From Trichoplax sp. H2 (Eukaryota > Placozoa > Uniplacotomia > Trichoplacea): a DNA stretch of 64,000 bases. This document shows positions 25,101 to 37,800 of the stretch, piece by piece; the stretch's first letter is position 1, and every line of letters begins with the position of its first letter. Below the pieces are notes generated by a model. It was given only the letters and a program-made list of their open reading frames with translations. It was not told the DNA's origin and did no database searches. The position numbers and the translations under genes were made by a program. Location: NCBI GenBank assembly GCA_003344405.1, contig NOWV01000076.1:1-64000 (forward strand), written 5' to 3'.

Positions 25101-25734
25101 GATTAAAGACCACTCACTGTATAAAATACTGAACAGACTATCACGGCCTACAAGGAGGATCTAAAAGTCCATGGCTCTACTGATTATTTTACTGTCCTGT
25201 AATGAAAGACAATCCATCGCGATCGAATGGTGACGAAGTACAGCACATAAACGACTACAGAACTATAGCTCAGTGTTGATTTAGCTCAACTCGTTCAGCT
25301 GGCTAGTAGATCAGTTAAGAATCGAATTCGTTGTAGGGAAAGTATGTGCTAGTTTAAAGAATGGTGCAATAAAAGTATCCTATTCCAGAATACCCTCGAG
25401 CACAGTACTAATCGGACTAACGCAGCTATTGAACCAATTTTCCAACAGAGTTTCCAAGATCCTAATACGGTGTGCAAGCACTCTTGATGCTAGAGGTAAA
25501 AGTAGATATGGAACTCCTATACTTGGGCATGACTAGTTTAGCATACTGTAGCTAAAGGAAATAGGCATACTGTACATAGAAATACTGCAGCTCTTATTAC
25601 CGTCATCTATTGTAAATAATTCGCCTTCGTATATGTTGCTAATTATGACCTGAAGAATTGCAACATAAAGTAGAATATTGCTATTCTGATTGCAACCTTA
25701 AAAGTTACGATAAGTTTGCAAGCAGGCGACTTTA
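22192..25734. other. spacer after arrestin gene B
   Basis: Apart from the candidate poly(A) signal, no gene is recognised. Short minus-strand frames at 23093-23326 and 24670-24864 have no family similarity and no supporting context. Confidence 0.5.
22215..22220 (+). terminator. candidate polyadenylation signal of gene B
   Basis: A canonical AATAAA lies 24 bases after the stop codon of gene B. This would imply a very short 3' untranslated region. The motif is frequent by chance in AT-rich sequence. Confidence 0.35.
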
Positions 25735-27095
25735 GGGTGCTCAGTAGTTCTTTCTAAAGTCTTCTTGGTATTGTAGTTTTAAAAATTCTGCTAGAGTACG
25801 TCGATGTGAGTGCTTGTGATCGCTTCTACTCTATGCTGTTGTAAATTATTATCATCAAGCAAAGTAATCAGTTCTTTCTAAAAGTCTTCCTAGTATTGTG
25901 GTTTTAAAAATTCTGCTACAGCCTGTCGACGATCGTGCTTGTGATTGCTTCTACAGTAGTCTATTCAGTTATAAATTATTATCATCAAGCAAGGTACTCA
26001 GTAGTTCTTTCTAAAAGTCTTCCTGGTCCTGTAATTTTAAAAATTCTGTTACAGTATGCGGATGATCGTGCTTGTGATGGCTTCTACTTTATTCTGTTGT
26101 AAATTATTATCATCAAGCAAGGTACTCAGTAGTNNNNNNNNNNNNNNNNNNNNAAAATTCTGCTAGAGTACGTCGATGTGAGTGCTTGTGATCGCTTCTA
26201 CTCTATGCTGTTGTAAATTATTATCATCAAGCAAAGTAATCAGTTCTTTCTAAAAGTCTTCCTAGTATTGTAGTTTTAAAATTCTGCTACAGCATGTCGA
26301 TGATCGTGCTTGTGATTGCTTCTACAGTAGTCTATTCAGTTATAAATTATTATCATCAAGCAAGGTACTCAGTAGTTCTTTCTTAAAGTCCTCCTGATAG
26401 TTTTAAAAATTCGGCTCGAGTATGTCGATTATCGTGCTGGTGAATGCTTCCATCTTATGCTTTTGTAAATTATTATCCTAAAGCAAGGTACTCAGTAGTT
26501 TAAAAATTCTGCTACAGTATGTCGATGATCGTGCTAGTGATGGCTTCTACTCTATTTTGTTGTAAATTATTATCATCAAGCAAGGTACTCAGTAGTTCTT
26601 TCTAAAAGTCTTCCTGGTCCTGTAATTTTAAAAATTCTGTTACAGTATGCGGATGATCGTGCTTGTGATGGCTTCTATTCTATTCTGTTGTAAATTATTA
26701 TCATCAAGCAAGGTACTCAGTGGTTCTTTCTAACAGTCTTCCAGGTACTGTAGTTTTAAAAATTTTGCTAGAGTATGCGGATGATCGTACTTGTGATCCC
26801 GTTTTCTCTATGCTGTTGTAAATCATTATCATCAAGAAAGGTACTCAGTAGTTCTTTCTAAAAGTCTTCCTGGTACTGTAGTTTTTAAAATTGTGCTAAA
26901 GTATGTCGATGATCGTGCTTGTGATCGCTTCTACATGATGCTGTTGTAAATCATTATCATTAAGCAAGGTACTCAGTAGTTCTTTCTGAATGTCTTCCAG
27001 GTACTGTCGTTTAAAAAATTCTGCTAGAGTATGCAGATGATCTTATTTGAGAACGGTTCTATTCCATTCTGTAGTAAATGATTATCATCATGCAA
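25735..27095. repeat. tandem satellite, unit about 120-130 bp
   Basis: Roughly ten diverged units follow one another. Each runs through CTCAGTAGTTCTTTCTAAAA, a GTTTTAAAAATTCTG block, CGATGATCGTGCTTGTGAT and ends with AAATTATTATCATCAAGCAA. Some units are shortened (for example around 26490). The array is broken by a 20-N gap, and the sequence after the gap (from 26154) repeats that from 25782, so the true copy number is unknown. Confidence 0.9.
26134..26153. other. assembly gap (20 N) inside the satellite
   Basis: Exactly 20 Ns within the tandem array. The right flank repeats sequence found 372 bases to the left. Confidence 0.95.
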
Positions 27096-27788
27096 ATCCT
27101 ATCGTAATGATGGTCTTGATCAACAGCATAGAGTAGCAGACTCTCTCTCTCCAATCGAAGAATCTACGTGTAGAAAGTCAGTAGCATGATATCTATCCTG
27201 TTTCAAAATCAAGCAACTATCCTCATTCTGTAGACCAGCCACCGAAAGGGTCGCAAACATGGCAATGTTTGGCCCCGCTTGTTCTACTTCGTCCTTGTAG
27301 CCAGATATTTCCAAGCTTGCAATATTATGCAAATGCATGGTGGATTACTAATTAATTGATGATCTTTGATCGAACTTGATGATTTCTTCATTATACTAAC
27401 ACTATTGCTTAAGACAACATGATTACCATATTGTCCAAGATGGCCATCCCTAAACAATAGAACAGTAGGAGATCCTGACTAGGACTACTCCATTCGCCAT
27501 ATTAGGGTAATTACTTGGCGAATAATTCATCACTCTACTATACAGTGTGCAATACCACATTAGACTTAAGTTGGGAGTATAAAAAGGGAAGAAAAGTATT
27601 AACAGTAGCATCATGAATGTGGTCTGCAAATTTTCTGCATAGTTTATGTTGATCAAATTCGGAAGGTACTATCGCTGTTTGTAGTCGTTGTTTTCGATGA
27701 ACAGCACTTTAGGATGTATTTTGGTGCTGTAGTATAATAACATTATGCTTCTTAATTGCTTCATTTATAGACGACAAAAAAGAGAAAG
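27096..27788. other. spacer upstream of the CARD-like gene
   Basis: A minus-strand frame of 72 codons (27120-27338) has a balanced amino-acid composition. It matches no family I recognise and could be a small exon or chance. Nothing else stands out. Confidence 0.4.
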
Positions 27789-28295
27789 ATGGATTCACGT
27801 CAGAGAAATACAATTATCAAGCATTTCACCTTAATATGCCACAACATTCCGACACAGAGATCGCTAGAAAACTTTAGTCAGTTAATCAATGATGATGATC
27901 GGCGTTACTTGGATCTATTGCCCAATGATTACCAAAAGAAAGAATCATTGTTAAACATAATCTTGCAAACGGAACGAAATAATATTTTTCAAGAATTACT
28001 TGATTTTCTATGGCAATTTAATGCTACTGAAGGCAATTTAGGAGAGATCGTTGCAAGAACGTACAAAAATGAATTAATTCAAGTAGTTAATTGGCAGAAA
28101 AGCAGCGAGGTAAACCTTAGAAGGCATACTAAGACTGTGTATCGCAGCGTTAGGGAAATGCAAGATATCCTTACATCGATCCATGATCAAGGTATTTCAT
28201 ATTCAAAAATAGATCTTCCAGTATCACCTACACTACCTACAATACAGCCAATAAATAAGATCTTTTTCATTCAGCAATTCAACTTCATTAAGTGA
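27789..28295 (+). CDS. CARD-like (death-fold) protein, possibly first exon
   Basis: An uninterrupted frame of 168 residues. Residues about 8-90 look like a caspase-recruitment (CARD/death-fold) domain: an acidic NDDDRRYLDLLP segment, then DYQKKESLLNIIL, then NNIFQELLDFLWQF. This is the usual CARD order of a turn, then a helix with a leucine pair, then an F-x-x-x-L helix. The family mediates homotypic protein interactions in innate immune and apoptotic assemblies. The rest is helical and polar and ends in a Pro-rich stretch. A good splice donor (CAAG|GTATTT after 28191) would end a first exon at codon 134 in phase 1, so the real protein may continue in later exons. Three copies of a 111-bp repeat start right after the frame's stop. 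The CARD call rests on pattern only. Confidence 0.5.
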   Translation: MDSRQRNTIIKHFTLICHNIPTQRSLENFSQLINDDDRRYLDLLPNDYQKKESLLNIILQTERNNIFQELLDFLWQFNATEGNLGEIVARTYKNELIQVVNWQKSSEVNLRRHTKTVYRSVREMQDILTSIHDQGISYSKIDLPVSPTLPTIQPINKIFFIQQFNFIK

Positions 28296-28301
28296 ATGTA
28301 C

Positions 28302-28633
28302 TCCTCTATCTTATGAAGAGTAGCTACTGTTATCCAACTTAAAATTATACACTTAGCCATGATGTAGCCTATGGGAAGTAGTCCATTCTACTGCGTTAGT
28401 GTTGCATAATAATCCTCTATCTTATGAAGAGTAGCTACTGTTATCCAACTTAAAATTATACACTTAGCCATGATGTAGCCTACGGGAAGTAGTCCATTCT
28501 ACTGCGTTAGTGTTGCATAATAATCCTCTATCTTATGAAGAGTAGCTACTGTTATCCAACTTAAAACTTTACACTTACCCATGATGTAGCCTATGGGAAG
28601 TAGTCAATTCTACTGCGTTAGTGTTACATAATA
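28302..28633. repeat. three tandem copies of a 111-bp unit
   Basis: Near-identical units begin at 28302, 28413 and 28524 with TCCTCTATCTTATGAAGAG. The third copy carries a few substitutions. The array follows directly after the CARD-like frame and may lie in its intron or 3' region. Confidence 0.93.
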
Positions 28634-29133
28634 CAGCACTATGTTAACATGATACAGCGACATTGATCATCATTCTATGTGATCTGATAAAACATTTTTT
28701 TCTTCATGTAATCACTTGAAATGACCCATGCTCTCTATAGAAATAGCCAAGGTAATAACAGTAATTCAATTCAACCTCTTTCGTTATCATCACTGCAAGC
28801 AAAGTTTGACATAAATTGTTATTATAAATAGCTGTAGATTAACCTTCATTGATAGGAAATTTCTTTCATTACTTGTGTACATCGAGTAAACCTATGAAAT
28901 CTTTGCCATGTTTACTAAATATATACGTCATGTACTGTAGATGCACGAACAAGTTGGCGATAAAATTACTTTCGTCCTGTCGGTAAGGAATGTCTCTTAT
29001 TCGAGATTCGTCATTTCTCCTCGCAGTTTATACGTACTATGTCACAGATTAAGTAGTAAATCATTTCAATTAGCCGCAATTGATTCAAATTTCTATTCAG
29101 TCGAGTAATAATGTCTGATTGGAACTAATATAG

Positions 29134-32051
29134 AACCTGACTTCAAAATCGACACCTCAAGAAATATACGACGCTGCTCGAATTGCAAGGTGTTTAGGCT
29201 ATTTCGTAATTCTACAGCTAGTAATTAATAAACTATTCGTGGCTAGGAATTATAGCAATTAATCTATTTACAACGACAGGGCCATCATGGCAATAACTTC
29301 TATACCAGACCCAGTTATGAGGTGCATTATCATTTTGACTGACTGTGTATGTCATGCCAACTTATTAACACTGTCATTTCCTGACTTGAAATAGATCTCA
29401 ATTGGTAATTAAACTAGTTCGCTGTCTTATTCGGTCTGATAGGTATGATTCAATATTTATCGTTATGTTATAGCGAATAGATTCAATATAATTATTGTAA
29501 CATCAGTATAATTAATTATTATTGAACTATAAATATAAAAATAGCTCGAATCCAGAAGTTCAAGTAGAACTTTGCAGAGCTTTGAATTCATTATTAGAAA
29601 AGGACTATCGTACCTTTAAAGATGAAGGTTTTTGCAAAATTGAAATTTTTCTTAATATCTTCTACTAAAGATTTAAAAAGCATATAAATTTTGTGCTATA
29701 ATACTGTCAGGTGGAGTCACAGAAAGTATTGAATTATTGTCTTCGCCCTATCCTGAGGTAGCATACCATGCTTGTGATTTGTTTACTAAGATCGCACCGT
29801 TCGTTTTCCTCGAAGATGTCACCTTTGCCAATACTCTCTATTCTACTCTCCAAGCCTATCGACATGATGTAATTTGTAATATGTTTAAGCGGTCTAGCAT
29901 TATGCGTCCATGTTAACATGCAATCTATAATGCATACTCCGACTAACCATTGATTTTTATTACAATGCAGATGAATTTCATTAAACTGATCAGTAAAATT
30001 TTAGCTATCATGATTCACGGTATAGGAAGTCCAATACAGCCCCAATATCTTGTTCCTGTAAATCCAATCATTAAAATTTAGAGAATAAATTCATATAGTA
30101 GTTCTTCAATTGCAACATTAATTCAATAACTCATATTTTATAGCTTTATCCGGTATTTAACGATTTGATTTGGTACAATGATAGAGAGGTGAGGAATTTA
30201 TAAACTCTTACTACCTTGGTAACGTACTTGCCTGTCGCTGAATAATAATAATAGACTCTTTGATGTAGGTTATCGTAAACGTTTGCAAATCTTTCGTCGA
30301 TATATTCGATGACTCGGAGACGGACACTAACGATTTTTTATCGGTATATTTCTCTGGATAAAATTTTACAAATTTAACTTTTATTTAAATTTCCGTAATA
30401 AATAGTATAATTTAATGACAGAAAGCCGATACTTCTGATTTAACTCAAAATGTCAATTTTAATTTTTGTTTAGCATATTTTAAACTATGGTTGGTTGCCT
30501 TATATAGTCCCTCTTGTTGCTTCATCTTCAAAAGAGTTATCGGTTAACTAGGATTACATTGTCGATAGTTAATGTAAAATTGAGTTTTACAATAAATTAT
30601 AATAAAGTTGCTTGTTTTAATGTAAAGGAAACTTCTCTAACTGCTCTCATGAACCTCACTTATACGCCCAGATGGCGTAGAACTACCACCGAAGCTACTA
30701 GTAGATGCATAAAGGTATACGCCTACCCATAGAACACCTGCACTGAGCCTTACTGCCATTATGTAGCTTTAATAACTAAAGATACTTCGAAGATAGACAC
30801 ACTGAGACTGATTAATACTTTACGTTTGTAGACTGTTGTAGATTTGAAAGTGCTTGAATATCTTAAGCCACATTTTTGTGGTAACTGCGGAGTAACCTAC
30901 CTTTGGGTAAGTATCGAACTTCAATTTAGTTATTCGTTGTTACAAAACAATAAGCAAAAGAGAACTTTATTTGATTGCTGTGCATTTGGATTTAATCGTA
31001 GCAAAATATTTCTTTTTAGGTATCATTATCATTACTGATTAATATATCTCTGAGTGACTTTCGACAAGTAAGATAAACATTTACATCATGATGAATTGGT
31101 TCATATGTTTAAACTTCATAAATGCTAATCTTCTTGCACTTGGAACTTATTTAGAGTATATTTGATGCAAAATTACTGAAAAGAGTTTTGCAAATCTTAG
31201 TACAGGTAAGATTTTAGTTCGTTAACAATCAACCCACGCGCCATAGCAATTTTTTGAGTTTCGTATCAATATAAATTATCACGTTAGCCAAAGGATCTCG
31301 ATATTGAAAGAAGATCTTTTACAATCATCAGCGGCATTATTGATGGCGGTGATGTCAGTCAGGTATATTTACAAACAATGTAATTTTTTTCATCACTTCA
31401 TGCTGAGATCTTTAATATTTTAAGTCAACTCAATCAATTGGTACAATAATAAATAATATCAACAATTTATTAGAATGTATACCTAGCCAAAATTGGAGTG
31501 GTAACAGCATTATGTAATTATATGCGAAAGCAATTACAACTACACGTGGTAAAGTATTAAATTGCAAAATACAATTTACAAAGATAAAACTTTAAAATAT
31601 TATGGTGGTAAATCATTTATTTGAACAGACAGCAGATCGATGCTCCTCAGCGATTGTAAAGCATTTCGAGGTATTCTGCAACAGATGAAAAGCTTTTCAA
31701 TTATACTGAATCTAAAAATACAATTATATAGCAATCAATTCTTCTAGAGTGTTAGTTGAAACATGACTTGATGTATTTTATTTTTAAAATCGTTGTTAGC
31801 ATTTCAAATTTTTATGATTACATGTCTTCTCTACGGGTATACTGTCCTCGCTGATTGAATTGTAACTGCTATAGCTAAAAATTTTTAGAATAATACTCTT
31901 TTTAAATTATGCAATGTCAATATTGGGTCATAATCTGCTTGATATTTTAGTATTCTCTTCAACTAATGCTTATTAGGTCATTAAAGATACACCTATATAT
32001 TCTACATTGCGACAAGAAATGAAAGAGGATGGTTGTAAGTGTCAATCTTGA
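29134..32051 (+). CDS. possible diverged ARM/ZYG11-like multi-exon gene or remnant
   Basis: Several exon-like segments lie on the plus strand between AG and GT sites. They are 29134-29189 (STPQEIYDAARIA), 29287-29394 (VMRCIIILTDCV, ending in TAG), 29540-29627 (NPEVQVELCRALNSLLEKDY), about 30614-30714 (SLTALMNLTYTP, donor GTATAC), 31155-31205 (IFDAKLLKRVLQILVQ), 31288-31362 (DIERRSFTIISGIIDGGD), about 31640-31670 (DRCSSAIVKHFE) and 31977-32051 (ending GCKCQS then TGA). The last clear ones are all phase 0. The ALMNLT, LLKRVLQILVQ and SFTIISGII order recalls armadillo-repeat proteins of the ZYG11/ZER1 type. I could not join all segments into one open frame, so this is either a real gene with missed exons or a decaying copy. 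It could also be the continuation of the CARD-like gene upstream. Confidence 0.28.
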
Positions 32052-32760
32052 ATAGCATCTAATCTTCGTTATCGTCTTAATTTATACCCTGCTCGTCAAT
32101 AATATAACAGCAGAAACTAGTAATTTGATGTTCTGTTCTTTATCATAACTCATTAAAAGCTTTAGAAAAAATTCGATACATAATAAAGATGAGTTCGAAA
32201 GCAAGTATTCGAGCGCGTTTACAGGGACTCCACGCTGAATTAGCTTCAAATTAAACGTATACATCTGGTACGATATGTAGGCACTTTACTACGTTAAATC
32301 CTAATGCAAAGATTTGAAAACCGAAGCCGATTAATCCTATGTATGATTGAATTTTGAATATTTAGGCCAAGGTAAACTTGTTTAAGTGCATACGTTTATG
32401 ATATCTTGTACAAAGACCAATTTGAACAAATGGCTAGGATTTCATGCCGAAATGTAACATGAATATTTAGTGTTGCAATTAACATTAGATATAATATATT
32501 AAAGCTTACAGGCTACCTGTAGAGCGGCTGTCTCTATAATGTATTAGAAATTATAATCGGGAATTTTAATTGTAAAGTTTTGGAAGATGGAATATTTACA
32601 AATATCTAGAAGAGATAGATTATATAAAATTAATTGATTATTTTAGTATGAAAATAAAAGCTAGTATTGACGAACATGAAGATATTTGATATAGACTATA
32701 AATTACCCAGCGATACAAATTCTTGGTGTTGAACAATTGATATTACATTAATTATTTTAC

Positions 32761-34850
32761 CTTCAAATAGTACTCCACTTTCAAAATATCCACCTTTGTA
32801 TTGGTTGGGGACACATCGGGTACTGTAATTACATGATCATTCCAGATCGCCCTTCCATTTGGTCGAATGGCTTCTCCAGAGGTAGATAAGCAATATACAA
32901 CCTTATCTCTGTAATAACGACCTTATAGCAAGATATACGAAGTGATTTTTGCGTAAAATGATAGGTGCACTACCCGTATATATATAATTCTAATAATTCG
33001 GTCAATCCAGTTAGAACAAACCTTCTGCTTCCCGATTGATAGTTTGCACGAATCCGGCCCAAATACCTGATAACGTTAGATTTGTGCCATTTTCCACTTG
33101 CGATGTAATAATTTTAATATCTTGACCTATTCTACATGCTGTTCGATCAATCTGTGCCCTTAGCAGCAAAGGGCCCGACTTACAACAAAAGCAACAGAGT
33201 GTTTTTTCAGTCTCCACCATTTCTGAAGGCGCCTGGACGAAAATTTATTTACGATTACAAACTGAAGAAGTTATCAAAATCACCGTAAGAATTATTAAAG
33301 AAAGGAAATATAGCTATGCTTGCAGTAATCTAAGATTGCTCTCGGATTGCCAAAATAAGTAGTAAAAATCACTTTATGCATATCTTAACAGTGATCGCAT
33401 AAAGTCAAGAAGAATCTGTAAACGTACTAAAAATAAAACGGTATCCTATCAAAAACTATGAGATCTTATAATTTCATTCTATTTAAGAATTAAGAGATAA
33501 GCTTGAAAGTAATTACGGTATCCTATCGAAATTATGAGATCTTACAATTTCATTCTATTTAAGAATTAAGAAATATGCCCTTGCATTTATGTATGCAAAT
33601 TTAATAGTACGGTTTGCAATATTTATTAGTATCATAACATGTGAAAGATGAAGCTAGTCACTGCTGCAAGTAATGATTATAAAGTGGTTTCTTTTTCATT
33701 TGGGTGTACATCAGAGTAGAAACAGAATGCCATATTTTAAAGATCGAAAAATGCAGAAACTGGTTATCTAAATCACTCCCAAATATGTACAAAGCAAACT
33801 AACTGATAATGACAGTCACTTCCGTATAAGACCCGTGATCATAGATTAAAACCTCTGCGATTTTCTCGACTGTCGTTTAAGGCTAATATTTAAAAAATGT
33901 TTGCTTATCGTTTGTTTCAAGATATATCTTCGCGATTAAATAAGCATAATGTTTAGATGAAACTTTATAACTCTTGACATTGCATACTATTAAATTATCT
34001 ATGACAAGAAATATCTTAACTCAATTTAAGACCATCGCTAACTTACCATGAGATGACTAAGACGTGAAGGCATAGTTTCATGATAGAGGAATATTTTCTT
34101 AAATTTAACCTTCCTAGTCATAGATTCATGCGATATTAAATAAGATTTAATCATGTAACGAATGCTATTGCCATATAAACCCTCGAAGGTAGATGGTAGT
34201 TGGATCTTCGGCAATTGAAAAGCGAAGGTAAAGTTGTATTTTCCAGGAAATAGAACTCCTGGGTTTTCCACTGTTTCAGTATCTAAACCGATGTTCAAGA
34301 TAAATTAATAAATAGTCAGTTAGGCTGGAACAGATAAAGTAAATCAGAATTTTCCACTTCAAATTAAAGAAATAGAAGAGACAAAGTTCGTATTGTGATC
34401 AGGAATGATCGAAATATTAAAAATAGTATTTCGCTTCTAAAAATTTTTACAGAAAGGTGGCACCTCGTTCAAAGCGATAATTTATATTGAGCAATTCCCA
34501 TCTACTGATTTGCAGACGTTAAAGTAATGAACTGGCTTAAAATTACTACTATAAATGTTAACTAAGGAAATGACCCAAGTAAAAGATTACCGGTACTTTA
34601 ACATACCTTCTGTATTTGCGGTGATCATGGAATCAATAATATTACGCTTACTGTAAGCGTATCTCAAATCGTTTGTAGGTCCATACTGAATTTGAGTCTT
34701 CGCTCTGCCATGAATTCGAACTTGAATACATTGAATTGTTAACGGATTTTTCAATTCTAAATGAACATGTCCAGATACAATATCACGAGCATGATAGATT
34801 TCTTGCAAATCATCGAGAAATATATAATAGGATAGAATTGTTTGAGGCAT
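32761..34850 (-). CDS. alpha-arrestin gene F, inverted, no exons 5-6 found
   Basis: Four exons are clear on the minus strand: 34850-34607, 34282-34047, 33232-33022 and 32906-32761. They total 837 bases, or 279 codons, with the same phases (1,0,1) as the other arrestins. The N domain contains RIHGRAKTQIQ, QLPSTFEGLYGNSIRYMI and KSYL. The C domain contains LCCFCCKSGPLLL, then SPTNTKVDILKVEYYLK. Exon 4 is 146 bases against 161 elsewhere, five residues short. I cannot find exon 5, which encodes the last C-domain strand, or exon 6 within about 800 bases downstream. Reading through the donor after exon 4 gives a stop within three codons, which would make a 281-residue truncated protein. The N-domain YPGE is replaced by IYHARDIVSG, as in gene A. 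It may be a degenerating copy or have a diverged tail. Confidence 0.75.
33438..33580. repeat. two tandem copies of a 77-bp unit in gene F intron 2
   Basis: ACGGTATCCTATC starts at 33438 and again at 33515. Both copies run on through ATTTCATTCTATTTAAGAA with a few differences. They lie between exons 2 and 3 of gene F. Confidence 0.85.
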
Positions 34851-37800
34851 AATAATTGTTTAAAAAAATTTGTAGCACCAAATCAAAATGCGGTTTTGGC
34901 CTTTTAATGAGCGATGGTCAGTTACACTTATTTTGCTATTCTTGTGCAATCTTGTACAAAGAGTAAGCTAATATCTATGCTTGTAAACAAGTTTACCAGA
35001 ATCTTTGCTAAAGTAGAGGCATATAACCTTTCTGTTGCTGTACAGGTTTATTGCTAAATACGTCAGCGTCAAAATTTACACATCTTAAGGTTTGAATTCG
35101 ATGAGAAAAAAAGTTTAAAATTAGCAGGATATATAAATTGAGGATGGATCTTTGATTGCACGATATTTGATAATATTACCAATTTATAATTGAAATGGTT
35201 ATCATTATTAGATCTACAGCGAACAGAAGATTCATACGAATGGTAATGATTTAAACATATTGTATACTTAATTTAATTTACTACCATGTACAGTGTGTGT
35301 TTATGTAATTGCTTTGAACAGGCACACTCTATTTCGTATGTTCGCTAAAATATTATATGGCTCGTAAGAGCAATCCAATAGAAAAGGCCTTTCATTATAT
35401 AAATTATACAATTGCTTAAGAGACTGCGTGGAAAACAATATGTTTAATGTTCGCAAGGAATGTTGTTATCAATTTAATTGAATTTAGTGAAAACTGGCGT
35501 AGCAATATTAATAACAAAGCATTCATTTTCGGATTATTACAGTACTCGCACATGATAAAATAACGTAACTCATATCTTCTTTACATTTCTTAGCATTAGA
35601 TGGTAGTTAATTTGTTTACCCCACATAAGACCAGAGACTTCCCGTTTTAAGGCTACTCATTAATTTAATTAATGAAATTGTTTCTGTTGGCTTTTAAGTT
35701 TCTGTAGAGTTATCTTTATCGCATCATCAGTAAGTCTATAACGTAGGATCTGATATATTTTCATACACCATGTTTCCAAAGGCCATTGTGGGTCAAAGTA
35801 ATCGAATGGTGCCTAAGTTACGGATTTACAACGAAAACATTTTAATCTATTTACGGTATGATCTGACGCGATTAGTTCCATATTTCATCTATCTTAATAA
35901 TTAATTAACCGTTAGAGATTGTTAATATCACAAAAAAGTATAAACGCAACCCTAACAGGCTTTAGGCTAAGACTACTGATTATGATTTTACAAAACATGA
36001 AGTAAACTTTAGTTGACCATTGCAGATAGCATTTAGTAAAAGAAGTCGATTAGAGTCCATAGGTTATCGATATTAACCAAGACGAGACCTACTTAGAAGA
36101 ATAAGCGACTGATTCAGAATCTCTGCTTTATTTTAATTTTGCTAATTTGTACGTATATGAAACAAGCAACTAAATTTACTAGTATGCTCGATTGCATTCT
36201 AAGACTTGAAACTGAAATCAATGTAAAGTATAACAAAAACCTGATGGTGCGATTTTTATTGTTCTCGTATTACAGAACTACATAATCGTATGTAACAGAT
36301 ATTAGAAAATTCGAGTTTTTCTAGTATATTTTATCGATTTATAAAGCATAAAGTACAATAATGGCGCGATACGAGGTGTAGTTTGTCGAAATTAGAGAAA
36401 ATATTTTTTGATATAGGTTTAATTATATACTTTAGCTGATTACAACTGACGATTATTATAGTTTATCTGCCTTATCATGTATGCAACGATGATTCTACAT
36501 AGATATGAGTATCCGAGGTTAAGCAGCAGGCACAGTAATCTATCAGACAGCAAACTCTGCCTAAAAGATATTGTTCTGAGTTATATAAATCTCCAAATCT
36601 CAGATTAATTTTTTAATTTTCAAAATTTTATACGTAATGAACATCTTAGACTGTGGTATAATATTTCCTTTACGAGTTCGTTAATTAGAATTAAAACTAA
36701 TCCTAATAGTGTTTGAAACAGTATCCGCAGTACTAGAGCTAGAACATTAAGTAGAGCAAAAGTGCTGATTAAAGTATACACACCAGTTCACGTAGGCTGT
36801 GGAGTGAATAATCTAGTTACAAACATTAATGAAATTTTCTTTACAAGTGTATCGCGTAAAATCAAGCCGTAATGAGTCGAGCTGATAATTGCTACTTCTG
36901 GACTATAAGCCGCTAAGAAGTAACTTATACTGCCGTAAATATTAGTTGAAAGCTTTTTCTTACTATAAATAATCTTCAAGGTACTATATAAATATGAAAA
37001 TTTTAACTACGGTGCATCTCAGGGACGAATTTTACCAACAAATTTTTTATTAAATTTTCTATAGCTTATTGTATAATAATAACCATAAAGTATGGAATGG
37101 AAAATGATGAGAATTTTTTTAAAATTTGGGAAATGGAAACAAGAACATGCTGATTATTCTAGCTACAATATTATTTCTAGATAGCAAACACTGGCTATAT
37201 GAATCAAACGTTACTACAGCTATGTTTTATCTCAAATTTACGCGGCGTCTTTTTCAGAAAAAGGTTACAAAGGCGTAGAGGGACTACAAAAGGCAGAGAA
37301 GTACACTCTTAAATACAAAATATATCTTCAAGTGTAAGCTCGCGTGTCTTAATTATTATTCGACGTTAGGAAGATCTGTCACCTTTGCCTCGAAAGAAGT
37401 TGAAGATATCGAAAAAGGTCTTAGCTATAGCCGCGATACATCAGATCTTACTATTTACTAGTTTACAGTATTAAGGGATCGACTAGGTAGCATGGCTATT
37501 GTATGTCGATCCATTCATTTATTCTGTATAAGATGTTAGCGATTAATTGTATTTATAAATATTTATTTCGCAATGTTTTCGATTTCTGTCAAATTGTATG
37601 TAGCATGACAGATTAACGATTATCAAAACCATCTCGAAACATACCGTAATTGATGGTACTATTTTGTATCAGTGTCTATAACATTAGCTCTAAGGCATAT
37701 TTTTGTATAGAAAGTCATTAGAAATATCAAAACATACTATATGATCATAAACTAAATGTCAATAATCGCATCTAACTCCATCACGTGCCTATGATCGATA

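Noticed and set aside
28302-28633. CRISPR-like array
   Set aside because: The three 111-bp units are contiguous with no spacers, in a eukaryotic setting. It is a simple tandem duplication.
32082-32264. minus-strand frame below gene F as its missing tail exon
   Set aside because: It has no GTIP-like strand, no PPxY and no matching acceptor in the right phase. I could not justify it as exon 5 or 6.
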